Positions 1 through 10,789 of a stretch of DNA of 64,000 bases are shown one piece after another. The position numbers were made by a program, and so were the translations under genes. Origin of the DNA: Galerina marginata (Eukaryota > Basidiomycota > Agaricomycetes > Agaricales > Galerinaceae); contig JAECYW010000030.1 in NCBI GenBank assembly GCA_023014335.1, positions 248,001 to 312,000 on the forward strand. The letters are read 5' to 3'. The notes under the pieces were generated by a model. That model made no database searches. It was not told the DNA's origin and was given only the letters and a program-made list of their open reading frames with translations. How positions within the stretch are numbered: position 1 is the first letter of the stretch; each line of letters starts with the position of its first letter.

Positions 1-340
1 AAGCACCGAGACATTCTATCTATTGCGAGATTGACTTATTCCAGATAAATGAATATGCCGCACAGCAAAGAGCTAAAACAATCTCGAAGATTAGTTCCAC
101 CCACCGGGGTGTTTTGGGAGTATTGCAGAGGTAAAGATAAAGATGAGATGGTCGGGCTGCTGACTACTTTCAATGTAGTCCAATTCCACGCGTTCGAGGA
201 ACGTGAAAGCAGTGCAAAACAACAAAAAAAAACGCGGACATGACGGTAATTTGGAACAAGAGCTCTATTTACCACCCGCTCGCATATCCGCTAGGTTAGA
301 GCTTAGATTAGATTAGATTCCATACATGTCAGCTGACCGT
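1..340. repeat. Dispersed repeat R1 (1-130) joined to R1b (140-340)
   Basis: This segment reads as two repeat blocks side by side. Positions 1-130 match 4735-4850 in the same orientation, and 20990-21125 and 28400-28505 inverted; shared words include CAGATAAATGAATA / CAGACAAATGAATA and CGAAGATTAGTT. Positions 140-340 match 6270-6490 in the same orientation and 20155-20310 inverted, sharing GCTGACTAC, GACGCGTTCGAG and the run TTAGATTAGATTAGATTCCA. Here the blocks touch; elsewhere they are separated by 0.7-1.4 kb. No convincing protein is encoded. Confidence 0.7.
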
Positions 341-569
341 GAATTCCATTTCCCAATTTATCCCTTCAACTTCCAATCCACCAGCTAACTGACGCGTTCT
401 TCCCTCTCATGCTGCTCGTTGTCCGATTGTTGAACTGGTTCAGTAATTTGCGGTCAAACCTTGTCCCATCTGAGATTATTTGGAAAAGGTGCTCGTACTT
501 TGGGATACTGCTCATTTTGGAGGAGGGCATTATCATCGTCGTGTTGCTCCGTATGGCCGTCTACATCTG

Positions 570-1140
570 TCTTTGCCTCTTTCTAATGTCATTCCTATCA
601 GACTTCAGTATATTCCCGTACTGGGGCAACCGGGTCGGAACTGTACTGTGTCCTGTACCTCTGCTCTTCGTAAATTTTACTTGGCACCACCACCGTGTGT
701 ATGTTTCTACCTCTCCTCTCTTTTCTGTCCATACCCTCCAAATTTTCTGACTTCCATACTTCTTCAGTACTCCAACTCCGACATAGAAGATTCAAATTTG
801 CTCATCGTACCAGATAATTTACCCTAGAAAGCTCGGCGGGCTTGCTCAATCATTATTTCGTTGCACATAGTCGGCGGTGTAAGTTATCCAAAGTAGAGAT
901 ACACTTTTCGGCGTGGTAAGTACGTCCCTTCTGGGTCCACTTCCTTGATCGCTGATTGATGAAGTTGATATCACATGCAGAGCATCCTGGAACATGCACA
1001 GTAGACGGATGTTCGCCTCAACACGAGCATTGACGTTGACACGCGAACCCAGACCGCCGCCAGCACTGGGGCGCGCGGAGCCCCATCTCACCTCATCAAC
1101 CCTTCCTCTCATTATATATTTCGACCTCACCGTCTGCGTC
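570..1140 (+). repeat. Dispersed repeat R2, copy 1
   Basis: Aligns by eye with 9965-10450 in the same orientation and, over its right part, inverted with 32440-32600. Conserved words include TCTTTTCTGTCCATACCCT, AGTAGAGA and a block around GATGAAGTTGATATCA / GATGAAGCTGATATTG. Read on the minus strand, all copies hint at one degraded peptide with a core like GCAERNISFIDRR in the 10.3 kb copy. The copies keep different frames open, so none is called as a gene. It may be a relic of a small gene or of a non-autonomous element. Confidence 0.6.
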
Positions 1141-1229
1141 ATCTCTCACCTGGCTTGAATCGAATGGCTAATGCGGGTTCGGGCTCTGGCTCGGACACGG
1201 AAGTGTGTTGTGCCAACGAATACAGAAGA

Positions 1230-1640
1230 ACCACATGGATCGGGTCAGGTCGGGACGAACACGAAGAAATACAACACCTCTCTCATTGCCCGATGGTCGA
1301 CAGCCTACATCTCACTTTCGCCTACCCACAAAACCTGTCGTAAACCCCAATGCATATGCCCTCGGCCATGTCCTCGTCAGCCGGCATCGTTCATCGTTGG
1401 TCCCACAAGCCTGACCTCTCGACGTTCGTCATTCAACATTTGTTGGCACTTCTATCTCTTCCTCCACCCCCACCCCACCGCTTTTGGCGTTACTTGGGGT
1501 CTACCTAAATGTGTTAAGGGGCGGAGCCGTGTCTCCTGCCCGCCCTGCCCACCCGTCCGGATGGTCTACGTCTCTTTTGGGTCGGGTTTTGGAGAGTGGA
1601 GAAGCAAGATCGGGACCGGGACGAGCATTTAAGGTAGCGT
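1230..1640 (+). repeat. Dispersed repeat R3, copy 1
   Basis: A GC-rich, proline/serine-codon-like segment that recurs at about 10880-11290 (same orientation) and 27790-28070 (inverted), with a weaker echo at 11420-11800. The shared order is a CATTRYC..TCGTCGAC block, a CATATGC/CATCCATATGC block, then CCCACCGCT-GGCGTTA and a GGGGC(A/G)GA(G/T)CCGT motif. Reading frames are not conserved between copies. Copies R2 and R3 sit in the same order at 0.6-1.6 kb and 10.0-11.3 kb, so both may belong to one direct duplication. Confidence 0.55.
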
Positions 1641-2400
1641 TGAGAAGCCAGGTATAGATGAGGGTAGATGGCACGATGAAGCGACTGCGATAGTCGGTAC
1701 GAACATGGGCACGAACATAAACGCGAACGCGAATATCGCAGTAGCAGCCTTGGCACTGGCACCGGCACTACTTTAAATGGTGCTTTTAGCCTAATCGTCG
1801 ACCACCCGCGCCTCCCTTACCTGTAAGGCCTACTGCCCTTGCCCGCACCGTTGAACCACCACCACAGTTCGGAATCCAGATAGCAATTGACAAGTACCGT
1901 CGCTCGATCCCAGCCAAAGTCGCGATCCAGGTGACCGTCTACTTTCCTTCCGTCATGCAGAGCATTTTTCGAATGTTCGAGCTGCTGCCTGTTCACCTCC
2001 ATTGCGTCGATCCGTTTTATTATGAGTGGCCAAAACTAACTTGGCACTTTAATGATTCGAATACTTAGGCATAGTAAATACCGTTTAAGAAACGACACAA
2101 CCATGACCAGGACCACTATCTCGATCTTCGATTAATCTTTTATCTGCTGGTAAACGAAAATCGTGTCCATAATGAATTGCTGCGAGGAACTATTAACCCT
2201 GGTTCTTCAACTGATCAACTTTACACTTCTAGTTACACGCCACTACACGTCCAAAGCAGATAGTACGTTGCCCTCGGCGCTCATTTTTGTCCGATCATTT
2301 GAAAACACGTTCAGAGCAGAAATAAAAAAGCGTCGGTGTTCGAGAAATAGGTTCCAATTCTCATCATGATTCATGGCTTTGACCTGTAAATTTTACCTTC
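1641..2400. other. No gene seen
   Basis: AT-rich toward the right. No long frame with conserved motifs and no terminal inverted repeats were recognised. The right edge abuts the 3' end of the minus-strand DUF6534 gene. Confidence 0.5.
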
Positions 2401-4261
2401 TCATATCGCTTGTCTCTCGTCCTTTTTGGGCACAGGAGGAGGTACAGAGCCGAAGGTGCTCTCCGGGTCGAAATTTCTGGTGCCTAAAGCAATCGAACTG
2501 ACCACATTCGACTCTTCGTTTTGCTTCGGCCTCTTTCGTGAGTTTAAAGTGGCAAGAAGTGAATTGCTGTATACTAATTGCAGTACGCTCAGCGTCATTC
2601 ACGAAGAAGGAGAAATGCATACCAGTTGCTAAAACTTGTGACACTGAAAAAAAGAGGAGGTCCATTGGTCGAGCAATAATCTATAATCTGAGTTACGCCT
2701 CATATAAGTATCTATTTCGCGAAGGTGACTCACTAGTGCAAGCGTTACAATGTCAAGAATGCTTGACGGGGCATTTTACTCTTGTCCGATGGCTTTGAAT
2801 TGAAAAAATGGGCTAACCTAGTCAATATCCCGCAATTTATTGTATACATCATGAGGTGGTTGATGATCTTATCGGTTCTTAAATTGATAGATTAGCTTCT
2901 TTTTAAATATAGGAAATAAAAAAGCAAGCTACTGTCTCATTCCTGAGCGATTTGTGTGCAGATAGTAACTGAGAGTATAGGCTATGAAGACGTCAATAGC
3001 GATGGCAGCAGCTAATAGCGCTTTTGCAAGTGTCTATGAATCGGATTAATAAAAATTATGTGATAGGAAAAGCGGTAGGAAGGTATTCCAGCGTACCTCT
3101 GGCAGTCCTGGAAGGTGGGCATTCAATCTATCTCGAAATCTACATTTGATTGAGTCAGTGAATCGTCCTTAATAATGAGTGACCTACAAGACGGCGACCA
3201 CAACTACAACTCATTTGTGAGCTCTTCAACAATTTGGTATTGATTTTAGGCACTAACCCCATCCTATCGCTAAGGAAAAGATACGTTGAGAACTCATTCA
3301 GTTACCAAAAGCAATTCAGCATACTCACCGCATGGAATGAGGGAGACAACCGCCTGAAAATTAGCTCGTACTGAGCAGGGAAAAATATGATCAAAGGTTA
3401 ATAAACGCACGATCGCAATAGGAATAGTTTTCTTTCTGCCGCTGACTGGTGGAAGCAACAGGTGAGTAGCTAAAAATAAAGCTTCTAATGCATAATATAC
3501 CATGATATATCCGGGTCGCATAACAAAGATGCACGAGTGTCATTATCAATCCCTGGAAATGCGAGATGATATTGAAGGTATTCGGACTTTTGAATGACGC
3601 CCTTCACTCACAATAATTCCCAGTGTTAGCTTTAGTATAATCCGTAAGCATATCCTATGGCGGAGTAGAATGACTAGAAAATGATACATTTATGGACCTA
3701 ATTTGACAAGATACTCATAAGGTCAAACATTCCGTAGTTGGGTAAAAATCAGCCACCCACCAGACATTTCGAAGCAGCGCAAACGGGTTTAAATAGTTTG
3801 TTATCAAAAAGTAATATAAGGCGTGGATGCTAACAGCGAGGTGGAGCATCTCAAGAGCCCTAGAATATTCTTGAGGATTACATACCATTTCAAAAGGGAC
3901 AATGAGGCGCTCACTGACACCAGGGCTCCAACCTGTTAATAGTCTAGCTGTTAATTACAGCAACTTACGCCTATTCTGACAGTGTTTTACTCACAGTACA
4001 TTGAACAACCACACCGTCGGAATACGTATCAAAGTAGTGCCATGCCTGATTCATCGAACCCATAAGGAAAATTAAAATTATGGAAGGCAAATATAGTAGA
4101 AAATAACGAACCTGAAAACAGGTCACTCCGAACAGTCTAAAAGGTGCGGGGTGAGCATTAAAATCGGATCGTATTTGTCAAGTGAAGCCGTACATTGCAG
4201 ACGCAAACGTGGCGATGGTGTAGGCACCAAAGGTATTCGTTAAGCTTGAAGTTGGAAACAT
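2401..4261 (-). CDS. DUF6534-type multi-pass membrane protein, copy A
   Basis: Start codon at 4261-4259. First exons: 4194-4261, 4112-4136 and 4000-4045, then one starting at 3932; these joins keep the frame. The translation runs MFPTSSLTNTFGAYTIATFA, then LFGVTCFQ, AWHYFDTYSD, and LHLAVSIHALYYFLITNY. This is the family signature: N-terminal 'NTFGA' helix, 'YGVTCLQ..YF' and 'LDTLHxALxxHAxYxYLITNYxNP'. Further 3' the pieces ATRIYH and VSGRKKTIPIAI are recognisable, and the last exon ends PPPVPKKDERQAI before a stop at 2403-2401. The exons between about 3735 and 3500, and the penultimate ones, could not be fully traced, so an undetected lesion is possible. Function of DUF6534 is unknown; it is a large Agaricomycete family of predicted membrane proteins. 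Confidence 0.7.
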
Positions 4262-4849
4262 TGTGGAAGGAGAAAATCAAATGCGAGCAGCGACTGAGCA
4301 ACGACGCTTCCTTTTGTAGGAAAACTCCACCAAGCCGCTCTGAGTATGCACTTTCGAAGGTCCATCGTCGTGTAGGTACAAGTGATTGACAGTGATTGTT
4401 CTTCGATCATAGGAAGTCCGAATAAAAGCTAGTAAGTCCAAACATAGATCGTGTCAGCGCTGACACAGGTATCCGAGCTGCCAGGTGATGGACAGATTGA
4501 CGGATTGAGTTAAAACCAGCGGGGTCACATTCGATAACTGCCAGTCCAATCTGCTGAGATTTCGTGCAGAACACAGATTCTGGTCAACACTTCCTTGACC
4601 CGTCAAGCCCAATCCGCATCTCATTACATCCTTGGTAAGGGAGGGAAAGAAGTCTGTTTAAAGACGATCAGGGACAGCGCAAGAATGCTATTTTGGATGT
4701 GGGAATTAATTCATTAACCCCCGCGGTTCTACGCTCGAAGCACGGAAACATTGCACGACGTCGTAATCGGACCCAGACAAATGAATACGGTGCACAGCCA
4801 AGTCCTAAAAAAACCCTTTCGAAGATATCTTGCAGTCGCACGAGTTGAC

Positions 4850-6269
4850 AGATTTTGGAAACGCCAAGCGAGCTACTCGCAAGGAGAATGCGTATAGCAA
4901 CGGTGCAAATTACAAGCCGTAAAATGTAAGTCGCGTGGCCAAGTTTACAAAGTCAAGTACACTGGGCACACTAGATTTTAGAGAGCCCATCATTTCAGAA
5001 GCACGAACGTGGACCATTTTCCACCTCAATGAAGCGAAAAAAATGAAGAAAGAAACCGTCGCGAAATATTGAGTTTCTTTGTCGGCTAAGCAGTCAATGT
5101 TGGGCGGCACTACGTCGATTTCGTTATAGAAGAAAGGACAGTGGAGACGGGACGAATTCCGGTCGAAGATAATCGACCAAAAAAAATTGCATAATGAACA
5201 GATACGAAGAAAAAGGCTCTGATATTGCCATAGACCCAGAGCATAGATGACCTGAAGGAGGTGTAGAGAGAAGGTGTAGAGGTATCCAACGTAGCTCTGG
5301 CAGAAGTCAAGATCGAATCTGAGGCAGAAAACTTCCAAACTTGACTTAGTTTATCTCTTGCAGCGTGAAATGGGATCCCCAACGAGCCAAGATTTCGCAG
5401 GCCAGGGAGGAATTGCCAAAATGGCAAAGAGAATCTTTGGTGTACGAAACTCCGTCGGGCGTATCGAGTGAAGGTCGAATAGGTAGGCAGCGAACAGGCT
5501 CCCAGCGAAAATGCGCCTCGGACGGGTCCGGGAAACAACCACGCCAAACAGGTATCATCGGAAGATGAGAGGTTGCTGTATGGGAAAATGAAGACTGAAC
5601 CAACCTTCTTGTACGGTTTCCCTTCACTAGGGCCTTCTGAGGAAGGAAAGGGAGATGGGTGCATATGATATGCGGCTGAAGAAATAGAAAAAATTAGTCT
5701 GGGTAAATCTTCGACGAATGGCTAAACTCAAACCGTACTCGGGGAACGAAACTACTGACACAGCGAACCGACATGAAAAACGGAAGAAAGAAAAGTCGCG
5801 ACCGTCGAGTACCTTTACGGTCTAGTAGGGATCTAGTGGAGGAGCGGAGGATGGAGGACAGGAGAGCGGTGGCACGTGTACTGGGTGAAGGGCAAGGAGC
5901 TGGCATCCGTCTACGGAGAGGTTTATGGACATTTTGGGTGGGTTCTGAGAAAGATACTAGGTGTTGCGTAAACGCAGGAGGATTACTTGGGACGCCTCGC
6001 AAGGCGGAATGTTATCGATCGACCCCAGCTCTGAGGACAGAAAAGGGACAGAGCCTAATCCGTGTTTAGCCTGGAGAAGGGAGGCAAAGTTCTGTACGAT
6101 GTGGGATACAATAATGATCGATAACGGCTTACCTGGGTCTTTGGAATAGACAAGGTTACAACAAGGTAAATGTCGTGGATTCGCGCCCTTGATTTGGGCT
6201 GTGTTTGAAGAATGCGTCATTTGCGAATGACTTTCCTCGAAATTTGACGGCATTGTTGGACCAAGAACG
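4850..6269. other. Non-coding stretch with repeat R6 copy
   Basis: Positions about 5100-5290, read on the minus strand, match 28100-28330 on the plus strand: both carry a piece translatable as LW(V/I)YGNI, followed downstream by TTCGTCCCGTCTCCACTG. It may be a fragment of a membrane-protein exon or a repeat. No complete gene is visible in the rest of the stretch. Long overlapping minus-strand frames at 5.1-6.0 kb lack recognisable motifs. Confidence 0.45.
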
Positions 6270-6859
6270 ACAATGAGGTGGCCAAAATGCTGACTACATT
6301 AAAAGCAGTCAAATTTGACGCGTTCGAGAGAGGTGAAAGCAGCGAAAATCGACGAAGCAAAAAACAGAAAGCGGACGACATGATGGGAATCTGGAATAAG
6401 GGTATTATTTGGTCGTGCTTACCACCTGCTTCCGAGGCATGCCGCATATTCATGAAAATAGATTAGATTAGATTCCAGGAACATACAGAGGGAAGATTAG
6501 ATACTTGAAATTCAACGATATATTCGGAGCATCAGCATTTTTAAGTTTAAGGTAGGTAGAAAAATTTTGAGCCAACAAGAACATTCTGCTCGTTGTCCAA
6601 GAGGTGCATTGTATGATAATAGACGAGGAAGACCCAGTCATCGGGGTGCAGGAGTCGCGGCCCGTCATCGTCTCATGCAGCTGCTACCTGCAACGTATTT
6701 CCCTCTCGACCTGCCAAACCTCTGCTATTTTATCGATTTGTCAGTTGCAGCATAGAACCGCCCAAACAATCTCCTTAGTATTTATTGGTCATTTTACAAA
6801 GCAACTATATTTACGGACCAACGGTCCCCCATATCCTTCAGAAGCTCTTGATTTATGGT

Positions 6860-7063
6860 TTACCAACAAGAGTAACTCCAGCAAATCCTCGATCCAAAGT
6901 AGCCGTTCCCGTAGATAGAATGTTCCGCACGCCTGTTCACGGAGAGAGCACCATCATTCTCCCCGGGGAATGCAGCGTGGTCAACTACACCATCCATGGG
7001 CAAGGCCAAACCACCTCCGCTGAGGGTGGCGAGAATGAAGACCATGGCGATGAAGGATTTCAT
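6860..7063 (-). CDS. Small secreted prepropeptide (67 aa, candidate)
   Basis: A single uninterrupted frame from ATG (7063-7061) to TAA. The N-terminus MKSFIAMVFILATLSGGG followed by LALPMDG is a clear signal peptide with an Ala-x-Ala-like cleavage region. The middle (residues 22-43) is polar and pro-peptide-like, ending in the dibasic site VNRR. After that site comes a 24-residue tail rich in Gly and aromatic residues, containing SIYGNGYFGS and ending CWSYSCW. The two cysteines are four residues apart at the extreme C-terminus. The layout (signal, pro-region, dibasic site, short tail) resembles Kex2-processed fungal peptides. No family is recognised and the C-terminus is not a CaaX box, so a lipopeptide pheromone is unlikely. 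It lies alone in a gene-poor stretch. Confidence 0.5.
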   Translation of the reverse strand: MKSFIAMVFILATLSGGGLALPMDGVVDHAAFPGENDGALSVNRRAEHSIYGNGYFGSRICWSYSCW

Positions 7064-8720
7064 TTTCGACTGAAGTACGCAATGTCAGCCAATTTGGACG
7101 GAATAACAAAGGCGGTCAGGCGTCACGTTGAAAGTTCAGTAGTAAGTCAAATCGGCGGTTAATTTCGAGATTGGTTATTTCTGAGAAGATGTTCGTCAAT
7201 GTGGTGCGAGGTATTGGCAGTTGGTCTACTCACCCCAGTAGTATGAGGCCGTTGGATGAATCGTTGGCATAAAGGCAAGAAGATTTGCATCTTTTATATC
7301 ATGAAATCCCGGTGAGGAGTCCGAGTAATTTGCTGAAGAGCTACCGCTTCAAGAGTTCTTTGCCTTCTTTTCTTCTTAGCATCCATTGAGAGTATTTCTC
7401 GGTGCATTCAAACCGCCAGATTATCCTGTAGCCTGAACACCAGTGTAGTCGTATTTGGCGAGGGCTTGGAAGATATTTGTACAACCTCCTTTGGGTGACG
7501 GGGTCCAATAACGAGGTCGAGTAGTACTCGGAACCACATGTAATCGAGCTTGATTTCCATGCGCTTCTGAAACTTACTTGTACTCATAACCTAAAGTACT
7601 CATATTCTTTCGTCAGGTTTAGGTAAGAAAGGATAACGGGGAAAGATAAGGCTCACTTAGAACCTCACTGAATGTTAGAAATGATCTCTAGAGCGTAGGA
7701 TACGGCTGGGATTTAGTTTGTCTCTTTGACGGGTGTAGGGGACTAGATCGGAACTACGCGCAACACCCCTTCATTTCAGAAGCAGCGGCATTTCAAATTG
7801 TTGCTTCGAATAAAGATAATAAGCGCTCGCCATCTAAAAATATCTCACCCATGTGATATTCATTTTGCAGTTGACAGACAACAGGGAATTATGACATCGA
7901 CTAAGCCTAAGATCGTCAATCGATTAGCACTTGAGGTGCAAGTCTTGAGGAGCTTATCAGTAAGCGGCCTTCCAGTTCAGAGCTTTTGTTCCACTGTCAT
8001 GCATACCTAGTGGGTTCTAGGAGCATGGAGCGACAACTCTACCCACTTCTGAAGGTTTCCTCCAACCGATTGCAGTTACGCGTCGTAAGGTGAATTCAAC
8101 CCACCACATTGGTCCCATTATTGGGCTTCAAGCTTCAACCGCAGAACACGGGGTTAGCCAAAAGACGGGCCGTCCGGTATGTAAATTCGTGATGAATGGG
8201 ACATACAATAAATGGCATCGCGTAACCCACGATCTCGTATTGATCTTCCCATTTTTTGTGCTAAGAGTAACCTGTCTAGCCTATAGCACGAGAAATTTCA
8301 GCTTCCCCACTTTTGAACTACGACAGTTTGGAGTTACACCTATACTGTCACTCCCCTGCTCCCCTCTTTCCTTTTCCTGCTTTCTCGTGCGTTTATACCG
8401 ATGGTAATCCAAGATATGAGATTACTATCTCAGTGCTGCCATGAAGGATCGGAATAGTAATTATGTCATTAAGGATGTCAGTAAAAAAATTTCAATAAAA
8501 TTTGTGGGTCTTCTCCCTAGAGCCACAAAGAGGAGTGTGCTAGCATTCTTCAAGGGCTAACGCGCTAACAGCTTGATGACTCGCACAGGTCGACTAATTG
8601 TTACCCGCGCCTATTCGGGTTTAACATTGCGTGGAAGTTATCTTGTTCTAGCAGCTTGCTGAACTTTTTGGGGACAAGTCTCGCATCTTTGTTGTGAGTT
8701 CGTCATGTAAAGCTGCCAGG
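7064..8720. other. No gene seen
   Basis: Several short frames occur on both strands but none has a family motif, a believable exon chain or a counterpart elsewhere in the window. On the minus strand GATATAAAAGATG lies near 7290, upstream of the secreted peptide gene; it could be a distal promoter element. Confidence 0.4.
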
Positions 8721-8721
8721 A

Positions 8722-8937
8722 TTAGAATGATTCGACGTCATATCGACAAAGGTGCTTAGGCGTTGGTTCTAGAGTTAGAATTTGCATCGAAATACCACGA
8801 ATCGGTCCGCGATGAATGCCCAGGAAAGCAATGTATGTCTTCGGTACGTCGTGAGGGAGGCTAACGAGAAGTTCGCCAATGGCCATCCTTAGGTAAAGAT
8901 CCGTTGAATCGCCAAGAACCACCGTAGCTCTCGGCAA
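8722..8937 (-). pseudogene. FunK1-type kinase fragment
   Basis: The minus-strand translation ends EPTPKHLCRYDVESF just before a stop. This matches the kinase-domain segment DPSPKHLYRHDLESFF of the complete FunK1 gene at 57-59 kb. Upstream residues of the frame are only weakly kinase-like, and no HRD or DFG-equivalent motif is present, so this is a short relic. A second relic with EPTPKHLYRHKVES lies at 12361-12500. In both cases F-box-derived sequence follows on the opposite strand, which points to duplication of a common module. Confidence 0.6.
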
Positions 8938-9019
8938 GCTCTCGGTTCGTTAAATTTTTTGAACCGACACGTCTACCTACGGATCTAATCCCAAGTATAC
9001 GGCAACTTCAACTTCCACT

Positions 9020-9215
9020 TTCGATCCTTTTCCGATTTAATTGTAATAACTTAAATAAGTCGATTTCGTGGACGATCACACGAGAAATGTAGATTCATCT
9101 TGGACAATAATTTACATCAAAAGATTGATCATCCGATGCCATCTGGCTTCTACTTCCGCCTCGAGATACTTAGATGTTGGCGAATCCTGGCAGGGAATCG
9201 GTTCAGGTCGAATTT
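9020..9215 (+). pseudogene. F-box gene fragment (collapsed copy of F-box gene 1)
   Basis: Aligns with 13715-13880 inside F-box gene 1. Shared words include GGCTTCTACTTCCGCCTCGAG, GATGTTGGCGAA and CCTGGCAGGGAAT. A 5-base insertion after CCTCGAGATA disrupts the frame. The F-box itself and the C-terminal third are absent. Together with the kinase fragment 80 bp to the left it looks like a deleted copy of the 12.36-13.88 kb segment. Confidence 0.75.
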
Positions 9216-9345
9216 TGTTTCAAGCTTATTGAGATAAAAATAGGTCATTAGATGCAGCCGCTCTCGAGACGCGTTTGTAACGCGTTCGTGACAAATGTCC
9301 TCACGTGTTGTACATATCAAAATTTGCATCACCATTTTCTCATGC
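9185..9345 (+). repeat. Dispersed repeat R4, copy 1
   Basis: Matches 24830-24945 inverted and 33480-33575 inverted. Core words are AACGCGTTCGTGACAA (inverted elsewhere as TTGTCACGAACGCGTT or TTGTCATGAACGCGTT), GATGCAGC and AGGTCGAATTT. The next 600 bp to the right hold no recognisable gene. Confidence 0.6.
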
Positions 9346-9964
9346 ATCCTTTCTGCTCAACTCTCTCCTGGTCGTCGCCGACGTTGAGCAGCACCCCCAA
9401 CCTACAAAGGACGCCTATAAACTCACAGCCTAGCCACTGATGACAGCCCGCCTCCTCGTTATCAATGACCAGTAAACTTGTTTTTCCCAACAGTAACACA
9501 TTCTTGAACTCCTTGCATTTGGTCTGTCGGTCGTTCTCTCCTTTCCACTCTTCCTCATACTCATTCTATAGCTAATCTTCTCAGGGCATACATAGCGTAC
9601 CGCACACTCGACCAATACTTATATCTCTGGTACTATTTCGTCGGTTGTCACGCGCAGGCGTGCTACTGCACACCGCCAGTCACTCGGGTTGATGTTGGCG
9701 CAGTACAGTCGCCCAGATAGCCGTTGACGCCCCAAAGACACGGAATGGCCGTCCATAACTAACGAATGTCCATCCATTTATGCCTTGGGTCCTTTTATCC
9801 TGCCCCGAGCCGTTGCCCAATCGGCGAAATTGTCGAACTCGTTCATTAATTCTTCATCAAGACCCCGGCTGAGAATATTCGGGAGGTCAGGGTTGCTCGA
9901 TTTTGACAAGGAGCTTTGAATGAGGCCTGGTGGGTCTTAGACTGTACGTCTCCTCTGTTCTCTC

Positions 9965-10450
9965 TCCTTTCCTCTTTCTAACATCAGTCCTCTCAGTCTT
10001 CATTGTGTCGTCCTACTAGGAGCACCACGTCTGCATAGTCCTGAGTCGAGTACCTTTGCTCTTCATTTTTCAGTGTCTCCAGCTCTGTGTGTTTGTTCTC
10101 TTTTCTGTCCATACCCTTGTCTAATGCTCGTAAGTCTTCAGTAATCGAACGCCGAGACAGAAGATTCGTATAATGTACCAGCAAACTACCCTCGCAAGCT
10201 GATCTTGGATCATGGGCTGTCGTCTCTCATTTGGCATTTCGTCGCACATAAACGGCGGTGTATCCAAAGTAGAGACGCATTCTTAGGCAGTACGTCCCTC
10301 CGGATCTACTTGATCGTCGATCGATGAAGCTGATATTGCGTTCAGCGCATCCTGGGACATGCACCGCAGGTTGTGGTGAATGTTCGGTCGACTCCGATGC
10401 CAACGCAAACATCACTACCACCCCCGCCAGCACCCCATGCCCCTGCCCAC
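9965..10450 (+). repeat. Dispersed repeat R2, copy 2
   Basis: Direct copy of 570-1140. Read on the minus strand it keeps a longer open frame than copy 1, with a core GCAERNISFIDRRSSRSGG and a C-terminal piece FGYTAVYVRRNAK before a stop. The corresponding frame is interrupted or shifted in the other copies, so a real protein is not claimed. Confidence 0.55.
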
Positions 10451-10789
10451 GTTTCAGTTCGGTCGCTGTATTTTTTTTATAGGTCCAAGCTTAAGTTTTA
10501 AGGCGTAAGTACCTGCAGCCCTTTCTGGTTTTGAACCAGATCCGACGACGTCGCATAGCGCTATCGCAATACTCAAATTTGGACATCTCCATACCCGGCC
10601 CCTTCTCATCTCATCACCCCCAAACGCTTGTCTTCTCATCCTCTGCGCAGACCTAGACCCAGACGCGAACTCGTCTGCGAGTAATAATATTGCCCACTGC
10701 GCCATCCATTCCTCCTCCGGGAATTCTTGTCTTCCTCGTCTTCGCCCTGGTGTTCGCCACCTATAGCTTTTTCCGATTTGTTCGGAATT

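Larger units (their letters stand above)
2380..6485. repeat. Left arm of a large inverted duplication
   Basis: From about 2.38 kb to 4.85 kb the sequence matches, inverted and nearly colinear, 20.94-23.42 kb. The match includes the whole DUF6534 gene and about 0.6 kb of its 5' flank. Anchors are TCTCATTACATCC, GTAAGGGAGGGAA, TTTTGGATGTGGGA and GCGGTTCTAC-CTCGAAGCA. A second matched block (6270-6485) pairs with 20155-20310. The interval between these blocks, 4.85-6.27 kb, is longer than its partner (20.31-20.94 kb), so indels occurred after duplication. The divergence implies an old event. Confidence 0.8.

Noticed and set aside
5110..5664. 184-codon minus-strand frame
   Set aside because: Only a short piece (LWVYGNI) is shared with the R6 copy at 28.1 kb and the rest is not; no family motif and the two copies keep different frames.
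6860..7063. Class IIa bacteriocin-like motif (YGNG) in the secreted peptide
   Set aside because: The match is four residues, the cysteine layout differs and the host is a eukaryote; treated as coincidence.
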